64,000 bases of DNA from JANXSS01 sp040385645 (GCA_040385645.1 JAZKGZ010000004.1:1-64000), one strand, 5' to 3'; shown: positions 36,366 through 44,676, numbered from the stretch's first letter. A program made the numbers and translations. Notes: generated from the sequence alone by a model not told the origin.

Positions 36366-36394
36366 ACGGTAAGGCATTGCGGCATCGTAGTCAA
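36366..36394 (-). promoter_or_regulatory. Candidate ilvB promoter with long leader
   Basis: On the minus strand TTGACT (36394-36389) is 17 bp from TACCGT (36371-36366). The -35 is good but the -10 matches only three of six positions, so an activator may be needed. The implied leader to ilvB is about 310 nt. I found no branched-chain-rich leader peptide in it; small stems (for example CCGAA/TTCGG near 36200) are the only structure seen. Confidence 0.4.
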
Positions 36395-36412
36395 GCCAAA
36401 CCGGGCAAAACC

Positions 36413-36462
36413 CTTTTGAAATCAACGATTTTGCACATTTCAAAAGCACAGACAGGTGCTTT
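36413..36462. promoter_or_regulatory. Two overlapping inverted repeats in the ilvB/sigma divergent region
   Basis: First repeat: CTTTTGAAAT (36413-36422) and ATTTCAAAAG (36437-36446), exact 10-bp arms with a 14-bp spacer. Second repeat: AAAGCAC (36443-36449) and GTGCTTT (36456-36462), exact 7-bp arms with a 6-bp spacer. They share 36443-36446, so as RNA hairpins they would exclude each other. They lie about 20 bp upstream of the candidate ilvB -35 box and 100 bp upstream of the sigma gene. The rest of the 518-nt gap (36046-36563) shows no gene. Confidence 0.5.
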
Positions 36463-36563
36463 CTTGCTAGTATGCGAGCAGTTTCACCAGGCAAACACGT
36501 CGACGATATCCTGATCGGGTATTTCCAGATTCATCACTGCGTATCACCCCTCAGTCGGACCGC

Positions 36564-37133
36564 ATGGCAACTGAAAAAGAGCTTTCTGATTTTCTGGAAA
36601 ATGTCGAGCGTCGCGCTTTTAAACAGGCAGTTTACGCCGTGCGAAAAGATGAATCGGCGCTCGATATCGTACAAGATGCCATGATCAAGCTTGCGGACAA
36701 ATACGGCGACAAGCCAGCGGCAGAGCTGCCGATGCTTTTCCAACGTATCTTGCAAAATACGATACACGATTACTTTCGTCGTGAAAAAGTGAGAAATACC
36801 TGGATTAGCCTTTTTTCAAGCCTCGGAATCGGGCGCGACAATAGTGAAGATTTCGATGTGCTGGAAAGTTACGAAGCTGAAGAAGGCTCGCAAGCTTCGG
36901 AGTCGAGTGCCGACAAGGTAGAGCGGGATCAGATTCTGGCGGTAATTGATCAAGAGGTACAAAAGCTACCGACGCGTCAACGGGAAGCGTTTCTCATGCG
37001 TTACTGGCAGGATATGGATGTGGCTGAAACGGCGGCTGCAATGGGATGTTCGGAAGGCAGCGTCAAAACGCATTGTTCGCGGGCGACACACTCCCTGGCC
37101 AGCGCACTTCGAGCCAAAGGAATAACGTTATGA
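36564..37133 (+). CDS. RNA polymerase sigma factor, ECF subfamily (sigma-70 family)
   Basis: Two-domain alternative sigma factor of 189 residues. Region 2 (about 10-80, with ALDIVQDAMIKLADKY and IHDYFRREKVRNTW) recognises the -10 element; region 4 (about 130-185, with LPTRQREAFLMRYWQDMDV then AAAMGCSEGSVKTHCSRA as helix-turn-helix) binds the -35 element. The linker is acidic (SEDFDVLESYEAEEGSQASE). GGA is 5 nt before the ATG. The gene overlaps DUF3619 by ATGA and starts a four- or five-gene run, so it is probably co-expressed with the membrane and periplasmic genes that follow. Its regulon is unknown. Confidence 0.9.
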   Translation: MATEKELSDFLENVERRAFKQAVYAVRKDESALDIVQDAMIKLADKYGDKPAAELPMLFQRILQNTIHDYFRREKVRNTWISLFSSLGIGRDNSEDFDVLESYEAEEGSQASESSADKVERDQILAVIDQEVQKLPTRQREAFLMRYWQDMDVAETAAAMGCSEGSVKTHCSRATHSLASALRAKGITL

Positions 37134-37534
37134 ATCCGACCGACATCAATTTCGCCTACAAGATCCGGCACGCATTGAATGAACACGTCGACAGTCTGCC
37201 GCCAGAGACGATAAATCGTCTTGTCGAAGCGCGTAAAACTGCGGTATCCCGCAAAAAAAATTCCAAGACATTTTCTCCGATGGCAACTGGCCAGTTGGTC
37301 CCGAATACTGCCGGTACGTTTTTCGATCAACCATTTTCCTGGCTTGGCCGCTTCGGGGTGGTCGCGCCGCTGGTTCTGGGTGTTGCACTCTTCGTCGGTA
37401 TGTACGATACGGCGCAACAGCAACGAATCGATGAATTGGCAGAAATGGATATCGCGGTGCTCTCCGACGAATTGACGCTGTTGGCGTATCTGGACACCGG
37501 TTTCAACGCTTACCTTGCCAAGCGGGCAGAGTAA
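37130..37534 (+). CDS. DUF3619 single-pass membrane protein, possible anti-sigma factor
   Basis: 134 residues: a cytoplasmic N-terminus of about 75 residues (FAYKIRHALNEHVDSLPPET and on), one transmembrane helix at about 76-95 (VVAPLVLGVALFVGMY), then a short periplasmic part with acidic residues. It overlaps the sigma gene by ATGA and the DUF3106 gene by one base. Topology, size and position are those of a membrane anti-sigma factor, but no recognised anti-sigma motif (such as a ZAS HxxxCxxC) is present, so that role is a hypothesis. The start at 37130 is chosen over an earlier in-frame codon (37046) inside the sigma gene. Confidence 0.85.
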   Translation: MNPTDINFAYKIRHALNEHVDSLPPETINRLVEARKTAVSRKKNSKTFSPMATGQLVPNTAGTFFDQPFSWLGRFGVVAPLVLGVALFVGMYDTAQQQRIDELAEMDIAVLSDELTLLAYLDTGFNAYLAKRAE

Positions 37535-38262
37535 TGAAATTTTGGGTCGGTGTCGTCTGCCTGGTCTTGTCGATGAGCAGCCATTTGTCAGTATTTGCAG
37601 ATAATCCGGGATCGACGCCGGCCGCGCCGGTTGGCGGTAGCAAAGGCCTGGCAGCGATCTTGCCGAACTTAGACGGACCCTTTTGGAAAGAGCTTTCAGC
37701 ACCGCAAAAATTGGCTTTGTCTCCATTGGTTTCGGTATGGGACCAACTGGATGCGCAACAAAAATTGAAATGGCTCGAAATCAGCCGTCGTTTTGCAAAA
37801 ATGAAGCCCGACGAGCAAAACCGGATGCAGGAACGCATGCGTGCGTGGGTTGCCTTAACGCCGGAGCAGCGGCGTGTAGCGCGAGAAGTTTATTCCCGGG
37901 CAAAAAAACTCAATACAGACCAAAAATCGGCGCAATGGCAGCAATACCAACAGTTGCCGGAAGAGCAAAAGAGAAGACTGATGGCGGAGGCCAATAAAGG
38001 CAAAGTCAGAACACTCGCGCCGTCCAATAACAAGCCTGCCGTCGTGCCGCCCTTGAAATCGGTTCAAAAACAGATGTTGCAACAATCCGTGATGCCGCAG
38101 GGCTCGCGCCAGAAATCGGATGCGCCTGCCGCAGCTGTGCCCACCCTCGTACCAACGCCAATCCCGACTCCAAGCCCAATAACTGTGCCAGTGCCAGTAC
38201 CAGCGTCAGCGCCGGCGCTAAATTCAGCACCTGCATCGTTACCGGCCAGCCAGATTAAATAG
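37534..38262 (+). CDS. DUF3106 exported protein with proline-rich tail
   Basis: 242 residues with a signal peptide (KFWVGVVCLVLSMSSHLSVFA). The mature helical part (about 45-150) contains repeated units around LxxxQRxxxxxxxxRW, such as LDAQQKLKWLEISRRFAKM, MKPDEQNRMQERMRAWVAL and LTPEQRRVAREVYSRAKKL, which recall the LTxxQ repeats of periplasmic Spy/CpxP-like chaperones. The last 60 residues are Pro/Ala/Val-rich (PTPIPTPSPITVPVPVP), typical of an extended linker. The start shares a base with the DUF3619 stop. Confidence 0.85.
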   Translation: MKFWVGVVCLVLSMSSHLSVFADNPGSTPAAPVGGSKGLAAILPNLDGPFWKELSAPQKLALSPLVSVWDQLDAQQKLKWLEISRRFAKMKPDEQNRMQERMRAWVALTPEQRRVAREVYSRAKKLNTDQKSAQWQQYQQLPEEQKRRLMAEANKGKVRTLAPSNNKPAVVPPLKSVQKQMLQQSVMPQGSRQKSDAPAAAVPTLVPTPIPTPSPITVPVPVPASAPALNSAPASLPASQIK

Positions 38263-38266
38263 TCAG

Positions 38267-38770
38267 TTGAATAACTTATCCACTCCCTCCATCAGACGTC
38301 GCCTAGCCTGCATGCTTTACGAAGCATTCTTATTATTTAGTGTGGTGTTCGCAGGTGCCTGGGCATTCGACACGTTAAGCGAAAGCCGCCACGCATTAAA
38401 GCTTCGCCACGGGCGGCAAGCTTGGCTTTTTTTTCTTATCGGTGCATATTTTGTATTTTTCTGGTGCCGTGGTGGCCAGACGCTGGCCATGAAAACTTGG
38501 CGTATTCGCGTGGTATCGCTCCAGGCGGAGGGTCTGTCGTTGAAGCAAGCGACGATTCGTTATTTATTAGCTTGGATGCTGTTTTTACCGGCAGCAGCGT
38601 TAGGGTACCTGCTGCATCTGCCCGGGTGGCAAAGCATTGGCCTGATCGGCATCGGCATGCTACTTTGGCTCTCAGCAGCAATGATGAGCAGTGATCGGCA
38701 GTTTCTGCACGACCAATTGGCCGGCACCCGACTGGTAGACGTTCCGAAGGATTCATCGGTAACGGCCTAG
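38267..38770 (+). CDS. RDD family membrane protein
   Basis: 167-residue integral membrane protein with helices at about 15-35, 48-65, 95-115 and 120-140. RDD-domain features include RRRLACMLYEAFLLF near the start, GGQTLAMKTWRIRVV in the middle and DRQFLHDQLAGTRLV near the end. Start is a TTG four bases after the DUF3106 stop; the next in-frame ATG (38312) would cut off part of the first motif. Transport function of the family is not settled. It completes the sigma-DUF3619-DUF3106-RDD run. Confidence 0.82.
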   Translation: MNNLSTPSIRRRLACMLYEAFLLFSVVFAGAWAFDTLSESRHALKLRHGRQAWLFFLIGAYFVFFWCRGGQTLAMKTWRIRVVSLQAEGLSLKQATIRYLLAWMLFLPAAALGYLLHLPGWQSIGLIGIGMLLWLSAAMMSSDRQFLHDQLAGTRLVDVPKDSSVTA

Positions 38771-38796
38771 TTTCGGAGCGGCATGATGAACATTCG

Positions 38797-39807
38797 ATGA
38801 TCGCTCACCTGACTCGCTTCTTGTTGCTAGTGCAGCTCGCCGTTGCAACACTGTGTGCGCTCGGCTTTCGACATCTCTGGCCCGACATTTCCTGGTTATT
38901 CGCATTACTGCTTGGAACAATGTGCGTGTTATTCGCACGGGCAGTCATCACCGCCAACAACTTTCGCCTTGCCGCTGGCGTACCGTGCACTGCTGGGCCG
39001 GCTGTATTGAATATCGGCGCTGCACTAAGGCTCTACAGCAGCGAATTGCGAGCCACTCTGTTGAGTTCTTCCTGGACGATGCCGTTTCGCCGGCCTGGTA
39101 TTTTTCTCGCAGCCGAACCGACCACACTGCCAGTACTCTTGATTCATGGTTACGGTTGCAACGGTGGCTACTGGTGGTATTTGAGCAAACGATTGAAGGC
39201 AGCCAATATCACGCATTTTGCGGTCGATCTTGAACCCGTGCTGTGCGGAATCGACACTTATCTGCCGCAAATTACGACTGCCATCGAGACTCTGCAGGCG
39301 GCCACCCGACAACGCCAGATCGTCATCGTTGCCCACAGCATGGGTGGCCTGGTGGCACGAGCCTGGTTACGCGATCATCCAATCGATTGCATTGCGAAAC
39401 TCATCACGCTGGGTACGCCACATAGCGGCACTGCGCTGGCAAGATTCGGCCCTGGCGAAAACTCTCGGCAGATGCTGCCGCCGACCGATACTGGCGGTGC
39501 GCCTTGGCTAACGCAGCTCAATGCGGCCAGCGGTCGGGCAGTGCCGACGGTGTCGATTTATTCGCTGCACGACAATATTATTGCGCCCCGTAGCTCTTCC
39601 TTTTTACCAGGCGCTAAAAATATCGCGTTGGCAGGGATCGGACATGTCGCGCTCGGCTCGCATCCGGCAGTGATATCGATCGTAATCGAGGAAGTAAGGA
39701 ATGCCGCAACCGATGGTCAAACGCCGCTTCCTTCTGAATCAAATGGCAGCGATCTCGATCCAGCCAAAGCCGTCCTGTTGGCAAGCGATGGTGACAGTGG
39801 TGCGTGA
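38797..39807 (+). CDS. Alpha/beta hydrolase (esterase/lipase), membrane-anchored
   Basis: 336 residues. The first 50 residues form two hydrophobic helices (LTRFLLLVQLAVATLCALGF; SWLFALLLGTMCVLFARAV), so the enzyme is probably anchored in the inner membrane. The catalytic part shows PVLLIHGYGCNGGYW, the nucleophile AHSMGG and LITLGTPHSGTALA, as in PGAP1/triacylglycerol-lipase-like hydrolases, with a late His in IGHVALGSHP. Its 3' end overlaps the opposing MBL gene by 69 bp. Substrate unknown. Confidence 0.85.
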   Translation: MIAHLTRFLLLVQLAVATLCALGFRHLWPDISWLFALLLGTMCVLFARAVITANNFRLAAGVPCTAGPAVLNIGAALRLYSSELRATLLSSSWTMPFRRPGIFLAAEPTTLPVLLIHGYGCNGGYWWYLSKRLKAANITHFAVDLEPVLCGIDTYLPQITTAIETLQAATRQRQIVIVAHSMGGLVARAWLRDHPIDCIAKLITLGTPHSGTALARFGPGENSRQMLPPTDTGGAPWLTQLNAASGRAVPTVSIYSLHDNIIAPRSSSFLPGAKNIALAGIGHVALGSHPAVISIVIEEVRNAATDGQTPLPSESNGSDLDPAKAVLLASDGDSGA

Positions 39808-40527
39808 TTGATCGACTGCGCTACATAGTGCTTGCGAGGCCAGTGCCGGGGTATTGTTTTGGCTGCTCAGATGAGCACCGACGACGGTTTGTAGCCGGCT
39901 TTGATCGATCGCTGCAAGAATCTCGGAGGACGTGGTGTTGGACAGGTGGCCGTAATCGCCACCGATTCGATATTTCAATGATGGTGGATAGACCGAATTG
40001 GCCAACATATTGTGGTCGTGATTACATTCGAGCATCAGGGCGTCGCAGCCGCCGAGTACACGGATCAGATGCGAGGTCGCGTGGCCGGCGTCGGTCAGAA
40101 CGCCAAGCTTATTGATACCGTCTCCGAGCACATACTGCACCGGTTCACGCGCATCGTGGGGAACCGTATAGGGAAGTATCTGTAGCACACCGATAGCGAG
40201 CATCTGCGCATCGCGGCAGATCGTCAGGGCAACGCCGGTAGTATCGGACCCGACCGCCTGCGCCGTGCCATGAGTAAGCCATACGCCGATTCGATGCCGG
40301 CGAGCGAATTTGAATACGCCACCGACGTGATCCTGGTGCTCGTGCGTGACCAGGATGCCGGCGAGATCGCCCGGTGCCATGCCCAACCTAGCCAAGCGGC
40401 GCTCGGTTTCGCGGATACCGAATCCGCAATCGAGCATAACGGTCGTGCAGGCGACTTCGGTACTGGCGGAAATGAGCAGGGCATTGCCGTCGCTACCGCT
40501 TCCCAAACTGGCAAATTTCACCGGCAC
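39739..40527 (-). CDS. MBL-fold metallo-hydrolase (YycJ/WalJ-like)
   Basis: 262-residue metallo-beta-lactamase-fold hydrolase. The metal motif is THEHQDHVGG, and the opening KFASLGSGSDGNALLISAS with LDCGFGIRETERRLARLG matches the YycJ group of predicted exonucleases or hydrolases. Starts at a GTG with AGGG 8 nt upstream. It is 27 bases after bamC, so likely the last gene of a dapA-bamC-MBL unit. Overlaps the lipase gene tail to tail. Confidence 0.9.
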   Translation of the reverse strand: MPVKFASLGSGSDGNALLISASTEVACTTVMLDCGFGIRETERRLARLGMAPGDLAGILVTHEHQDHVGGVFKFARRHRIGVWLTHGTAQAVGSDTTGVALTICRDAQMLAIGVLQILPYTVPHDAREPVQYVLGDGINKLGVLTDAGHATSHLIRVLGGCDALMLECNHDHNMLANSVYPPSLKYRIGGDYGHLSNTTSSEILAAIDQSRLQTVVGAHLSSQNNTPALASQALCSAVDQSRTTVTIACQQDGFGWIEIAAI

Positions 40528-40554
40528 TTTGTCGCCCTGCGTAGCATGTGCTTT

Positions 40555-41712
40555 TTACTTAAGCTGCTCACTCAACAGCGTCAGAATTTTTATCGCGGTC
40601 GCCGAGGTATCGGCAGTGCCGTCACTGCGTTGCACCGTTACTTGACTAGCGCTACCAGCTGGTTTCACGACGATGCGGTACTGCTGGGCAGTCTTTTTCT
40701 GCGCATCCGGAGAACCGGAGAAAAGCCGGTTGATGAAACCCTTGCTGTCGTCGGTATTCTTCGCCTCACGGGCTTGATCGACGTAGCGGACGAAGTACAA
40801 ACCCTGCGAACGGTCACGGTCTTCGACCGTAAACCCGACACGGTCCAGTGCCAGACCGACACGCCGCCAAGCGCGATCGATTTCTTCATTGATTTCCAAT
40901 ACACCGCCGGTAGGCGATGCGCTGACCTTTGCATTCACCGGCTGTGCAAGTGTGGGGCTGGCTGCCACGACCGCCTTGGCTTTCGCCGTGTCAGCACCTA
41001 AACGCGCCATCAAGCGCGACAGAAACTCTGCTTCCAGTTCTGGATCGGACGGCCGCGGTGTCCAAATCGTGCTGCTACGCTCGGTGCCGACCAGCACTTC
41101 CTGCGCACCACGATGGCTTAGATAGATCTCGGTGCTGCCGTCCGGCGAGCGCTCCAACCGAACGCGAAACTTGTCTCGCTCTCCGGTGGAATAAAGTGAG
41201 TCGAGCACCTTGCCCAGCGTGTTACGAATGAAATCCTGAGGAATTTTCGCCCGATTTTCAGCCCAGTCGGTTTCCATCACCCCGGCCTCCGGCGTATCGA
41301 TATTGATTAAAAATCCCGACTCTTGCCAGAAATCTTTGATTTGCGGCCACAATGCCTCCGGCGACTGCTTCACCACCAACCAGCGTTGACCGCCAGCACG
41401 CTCGATACGCATATCTTGCGAAGCTACCGGAGCTACGGTCACAGGCTGCGTAGAATTTGTCGGACGCACACCCTGCTCGGCATTGAAACCGGAGGCGGTC
41501 GCCGTGCCGCGGCTGGCTTCCGGAATTGCATAACGGTTGTCGCGCTGCAATTGCGTCAAATCCGGTGGCACTTCGAGAGTAGGTGCCTTGCCGGCACTCT
41601 TGTAATTAACCTTATCACCTTCGAGAAGAGTATTAACGCTGCTGCACCCGGCCAGGCCGACGAGCATGGATGCCACCAAAATTTCGTGTCGAACGATAGA
41701 TCGTTGAGCCAT
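40555..41712 (-). CDS. bamC: Outer membrane protein assembly factor BamC
   Basis: Lipoprotein of the BAM complex that inserts beta-barrel proteins. From 41712 the 385 residues start with a lipoprotein signal ending LVGLAGC, then a BamC N-terminal unstructured segment (DKVNYKSAGKAPTLEVPPDL) and two helix-grip domains (about 80-215 and 250-385). GGA lies about 11 nt upstream; an ATG at 41736 would add eight residues. Directly downstream of dapA, the classical dapA-bamC (nlpB) pair. Confidence 0.92.
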   Translation of the reverse strand: MAQRSIVRHEILVASMLVGLAGCSSVNTLLEGDKVNYKSAGKAPTLEVPPDLTQLQRDNRYAIPEASRGTATASGFNAEQGVRPTNSTQPVTVAPVASQDMRIERAGGQRWLVVKQSPEALWPQIKDFWQESGFLINIDTPEAGVMETDWAENRAKIPQDFIRNTLGKVLDSLYSTGERDKFRVRLERSPDGSTEIYLSHRGAQEVLVGTERSSTIWTPRPSDPELEAEFLSRLMARLGADTAKAKAVVAASPTLAQPVNAKVSASPTGGVLEINEEIDRAWRRVGLALDRVGFTVEDRDRSQGLYFVRYVDQAREAKNTDDSKGFINRLFSGSPDAQKKTAQQYRIVVKPAGSASQVTVQRSDGTADTSATAIKILTLLSEQLK

Positions 41713-41838
41713 GTGAAATGTTTTCCAATAATTCATGTAAATGATGCGATTATCAGGCGCTAAGCCGCGCGCATGCAGGAAATCTAGGAGGAGTCATCAT
41801 CAGGCGCCGGCCGGCGGTGCGGCACGTTGCGTCGGTCG

Positions 41839-42720
41839 TTATTGTAATACACCGGCCTCGCGCATAGCAGTACGGACAACCGCGTGGAATTCATCCGCTA
41901 GCGGCACCAACGGCAGTCGGATGCCGGTACCAATCAGACCCATCTCCTGCAACGCCCATTTCACCGGCAATGGATTCGGTTCGCAAAAAAGTTTAAGGTG
42001 TAACGGCAGCAATCGATTATTTAAGTCGATTGCTTCTTGCACCCGGCTATTCATGGCTGCTTGGCATAATGCGCGCATCGCGCGCGGCGCTACGTTGGCG
42101 GTCACAGAAATATTGCCGCGACCACCGCAAAGCATCAGCGCCATGGCGGTTGCATCGTCACCGGAGTACACCGCAAAAGACGAATCGACCAGGCGCAATA
42201 ACTCAATGCCGCGAGCGATATTGCCAGTCGCGTCCTTTACGCCGATGACGTTTGGTACTGACGCTAGTCGCACGATCGTATCATTGCTCATATCGGCAAC
42301 CGTACGACCAGGCACGTTGTACAAAATTACTGGCAGTTCGACCGCCTCCGCGATGGCACGAAAATGGCGATACATGCCTTCCTGTGTAGGGCGGTTGTAA
42401 TACGGAACCACCTGCAAAGAAGCATCCGCACCGACATCTCTGGCATACCTGGTCAGTCGTATCGCTTCTGCAGTCGAGTTTCCACCGCTACCAGCAATGA
42501 CAGGAATACGTTTCGCGGTATGTTCGACTGCCAGTCGAATCAATTCGCAATGCTCTTCCACCGATACCGTCGGCGATTCACCGGTAGTACCGACGATCAC
42601 GATACCGTCGGAGCCTTCGGCAATATGCCAATCGATAAGGCGACGCAAGGCCGGCAAATCGAGGCTGCCGTCTGCATGCATTGGGGTGACGATTGCTACC
42701 AAGCTGCCCTGAATCATCAT
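41839..42720 (-). CDS. dapA: 4-hydroxy-tetrahydrodipicolinate synthase
   Basis: First enzyme of the lysine/diaminopimelate branch, condensing pyruvate with aspartate semialdehyde. 293 residues from 42720. The TIM barrel shows GTTGESPTVS, the catalytic YNVPGRTVADMS and the Schiff-base lysine in GVKDATGNI. The frame extends to 42756, but those 12 residues (HHIDTPTFRHTM) are unlike DapA. A candidate -10 box lies at 42777-42782. Confidence 0.95.
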   Translation of the reverse strand: MMIQGSLVAIVTPMHADGSLDLPALRRLIDWHIAEGSDGIVIVGTTGESPTVSVEEHCELIRLAVEHTAKRIPVIAGSGGNSTAEAIRLTRYARDVGADASLQVVPYYNRPTQEGMYRHFRAIAEAVELPVILYNVPGRTVADMSNDTIVRLASVPNVIGVKDATGNIARGIELLRLVDSSFAVYSGDDATAMALMLCGGRGNISVTANVAPRAMRALCQAAMNSRVQEAIDLNNRLLPLHLKLFCEPNPLPVKWALQEMGLIGTGIRLPLVPLADEFHAVVRTAMREAGVLQ

Positions 42721-42776
42721 GGTGTGTCGAAATGTTGGGGTGTCGATATGATGCATTTATGTGAAGCGTCGGTGCG

Positions 42777-42782
42777 ATTGTA
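42777..42782 (-). promoter_or_regulatory. Candidate -10 element of the dapA-bamC promoter
   Basis: TACAAT on the minus strand, one mismatch from consensus, in the gap between trpS and dapA. No good -35 at 16-18 bp. The predicted leader to dapA is about 50 nt. Confidence 0.38.
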
Positions 42783-42810
42783 GCGGAACGCTCGTCGACG
42801 CGCGTCCGAA

Positions 42811-44013
42811 TCAGCGATAGCTCAGGCCCATCGCATCGCGCACATCGCGCATGGTTTCCTGCGCCATGGTTCGTGCCTTGTCGCAGCCATCGGCCACGAT
42901 CGAGCGCACCAGCGACGGATCGTCCAGATATCGCTGCGCCCGCTCGCGCATTGGTTCCTGCTCTTTCAAGATCGCGTCGATCACCGGCTGCTTACACGCC
43001 AGGCAGCCGATACCGGCGGTCGTACAGCCCTGCACCACCCACTGCTTGGTTGGTACGTCCGAATAAACCTGGTGCAATTGCCAGACCGGGCATTTTTCCG
43101 GATCACCTGGATCGGTCAACCGCACGCGGGCCGGGTCGGTAGGCATGGTGCGAATCTTTTTCGTCAGCAAATCTTTATCTTCGCGAAGCGTGATGGTATT
43201 GCCATAGCTTTTGGACATCTTCTGGCCGTCCAGCCCAGGCAGTTTCGACGCCTGCGTCAATTGCGCGTGAGGTTCGACCAAAATTGTTTTGCAACTACCT
43301 GCCAGGTAACCAAACAAGCGCTCATGGTCGTCAGGATTTAAATGTTGGGCTTCGTCGAGCATCGTTCTAGCCTGCGCCAATGCTGCGTCCTCGCCGCGTT
43401 CCTGGTAAGCCGTACGCAACGCATGATAGATCTTGGCGTACTTGCCGCCGAGTTTCTTTACCGCGTCTAGGGCTTTTTCCTCGAATCCTTTTTCCTTGCC
43501 GTATAAATGATTGAAGCGCCGCGCTATCTCGCGCATCATTTCTACGTGGGGGACTTGGTCGGCACCTACGGGCACCTGGCTGGCACGATAGATCAGGACA
43601 TCAGCGGCCTGCAATAACGGGTACCCCAAAAATCCATAGGTTGCCAAGTCGCGACCGACAAGTTTTTCTTGCTGATCTTTGTAAGTCGGCACCCGTTCGA
43701 GCCAGCCTAAGGGTGTCGACATCGACAACAACAGATGCAACTCCGCATGCTCCGGCACTCTGGACTGGATGAATAAAGTGGACTGTGCCGGGTCTACACC
43801 CGCTGCCAGCCAATCGATCAACATATCCCAGGTGCTGGCTTCGATCGCGCTTGGATCGTCGTAATGCGTGGTCAATGCATGCCAATCCGCCACGAAGAAA
43901 AAGCACGGCGATAAAGATTGCAGGCGCACCCAATTTTTCAGCGCTCCATGGTAGTGGCCAAGATGGAGTGCGCCCGTGGGCCGCATGCCGGATACGACGC
44001 GATCGGAATACAT
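42811..44013 (-). CDS. trpS: Tryptophan-tRNA ligase, long form with four-Cys motif
   Basis: Class I aminoacyl-tRNA synthetase charging tRNA-Trp. 400 residues against about 334 in E. coli. The HIGH-type motif is HLGH (17-20), KMSKS is at 265-269. Extra length comes from an insert at about 178-245 and a C-terminal insert that carries Cys308, Cys330, Cys337 and Cys340 (C-x21-C-x6-C-x2-C), close to the [4Fe-4S]-binding C-x22-C-x6-C-x2-C of Thermotoga maritima TrpRS. It starts 6 nt after the M50 protease gene. Confidence 0.96.
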   Translation of the reverse strand: MYSDRVVSGMRPTGALHLGHYHGALKNWVRLQSLSPCFFFVADWHALTTHYDDPSAIEASTWDMLIDWLAAGVDPAQSTLFIQSRVPEHAELHLLLSMSTPLGWLERVPTYKDQQEKLVGRDLATYGFLGYPLLQAADVLIYRASQVPVGADQVPHVEMMREIARRFNHLYGKEKGFEEKALDAVKKLGGKYAKIYHALRTAYQERGEDAALAQARTMLDEAQHLNPDDHERLFGYLAGSCKTILVEPHAQLTQASKLPGLDGQKMSKSYGNTITLREDKDLLTKKIRTMPTDPARVRLTDPGDPEKCPVWQLHQVYSDVPTKQWVVQGCTTAGIGCLACKQPVIDAILKEQEPMRERAQRYLDDPSLVRSIVADGCDKARTMAQETMRDVRDAMGLSYR

Positions 44014-44019
44014 AAGTAA

Positions 44020-44676
44020 TTAGCTCAAAAAAGCGGAAAGTGGAGTTAAGAGCAACTGCAGCGTGCCTTGCGCAACGCCCATGACCGGCACCATCCAGAA
44101 ATGCAGGATTTGGAAGTATGCGAGCGCCAGGACGATAAAAAATCCGTAGGGTTCCAGCTTGGCATACTGGTAAGCCTGACGATTCGGCAGCATGCTAGCC
44201 ATGACGCGCCCGCCATCGAGCGGTGGTATCGGGAACAGATTGAATGCCAAAATGACTAGATTGGTTTCCACACCTGCCTTGGCCATTTTCAAGAAATACG
44301 GTTCGGTTGCGCCGAAAACCAGCAGCCCTAATGAAAATAACAACCACATCAGTGCCATAACAAAATTCGCACCCGGGCCGGCCAGCGCAACCCATGCCAT
44401 GTCGCGCTTTGGATTGCGCAGTCTGCCAAATTCCACCGGCACGGGCTTTGCATAACCGAACAGAAACGGACTCTGTGCGAAAAACAGTACGATCGGAATC
44501 AACAATGTACCGATTGGATCGATATGTTTAATGGGATTCAAACTCATGCGACCAAGACTGTAAGCCGTATCGTCTCCGAAATACTTGGCAGCATAGGCAT
44601 GCGCGGCTTCATGCAAGGTAATCGCAAACACGATCGGCAGCGCATAGACCGCGAAGGTCTGAATCAAATCAGTCAT
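44020..44676 (-). CDS. Site-2 protease family (M50) membrane metalloprotease
   Basis: Small intramembrane zinc protease of 218 residues with about six helices. The zinc motif HEAAH is at 22-26 in the first helix, and the third ligand is the Asp of FPIPPLDGGRV. There is no PDZ domain, so it belongs to the short rhomboid-independent group rather than RseP. The substrate is unknown. Lies between yciO-like and trpS genes, as in other Burkholderiales. Confidence 0.92.
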   Translation of the reverse strand: MTDLIQTFAVYALPIVFAITLHEAAHAYAAKYFGDDTAYSLGRMSLNPIKHIDPIGTLLIPIVLFFAQSPFLFGYAKPVPVEFGRLRNPKRDMAWVALAGPGANFVMALMWLLFSLGLLVFGATEPYFLKMAKAGVETNLVILAFNLFPIPPLDGGRVMASMLPNRQAYQYAKLEPYGFFIVLALAYFQILHFWMVPVMGVAQGTLQLLLTPLSAFLS

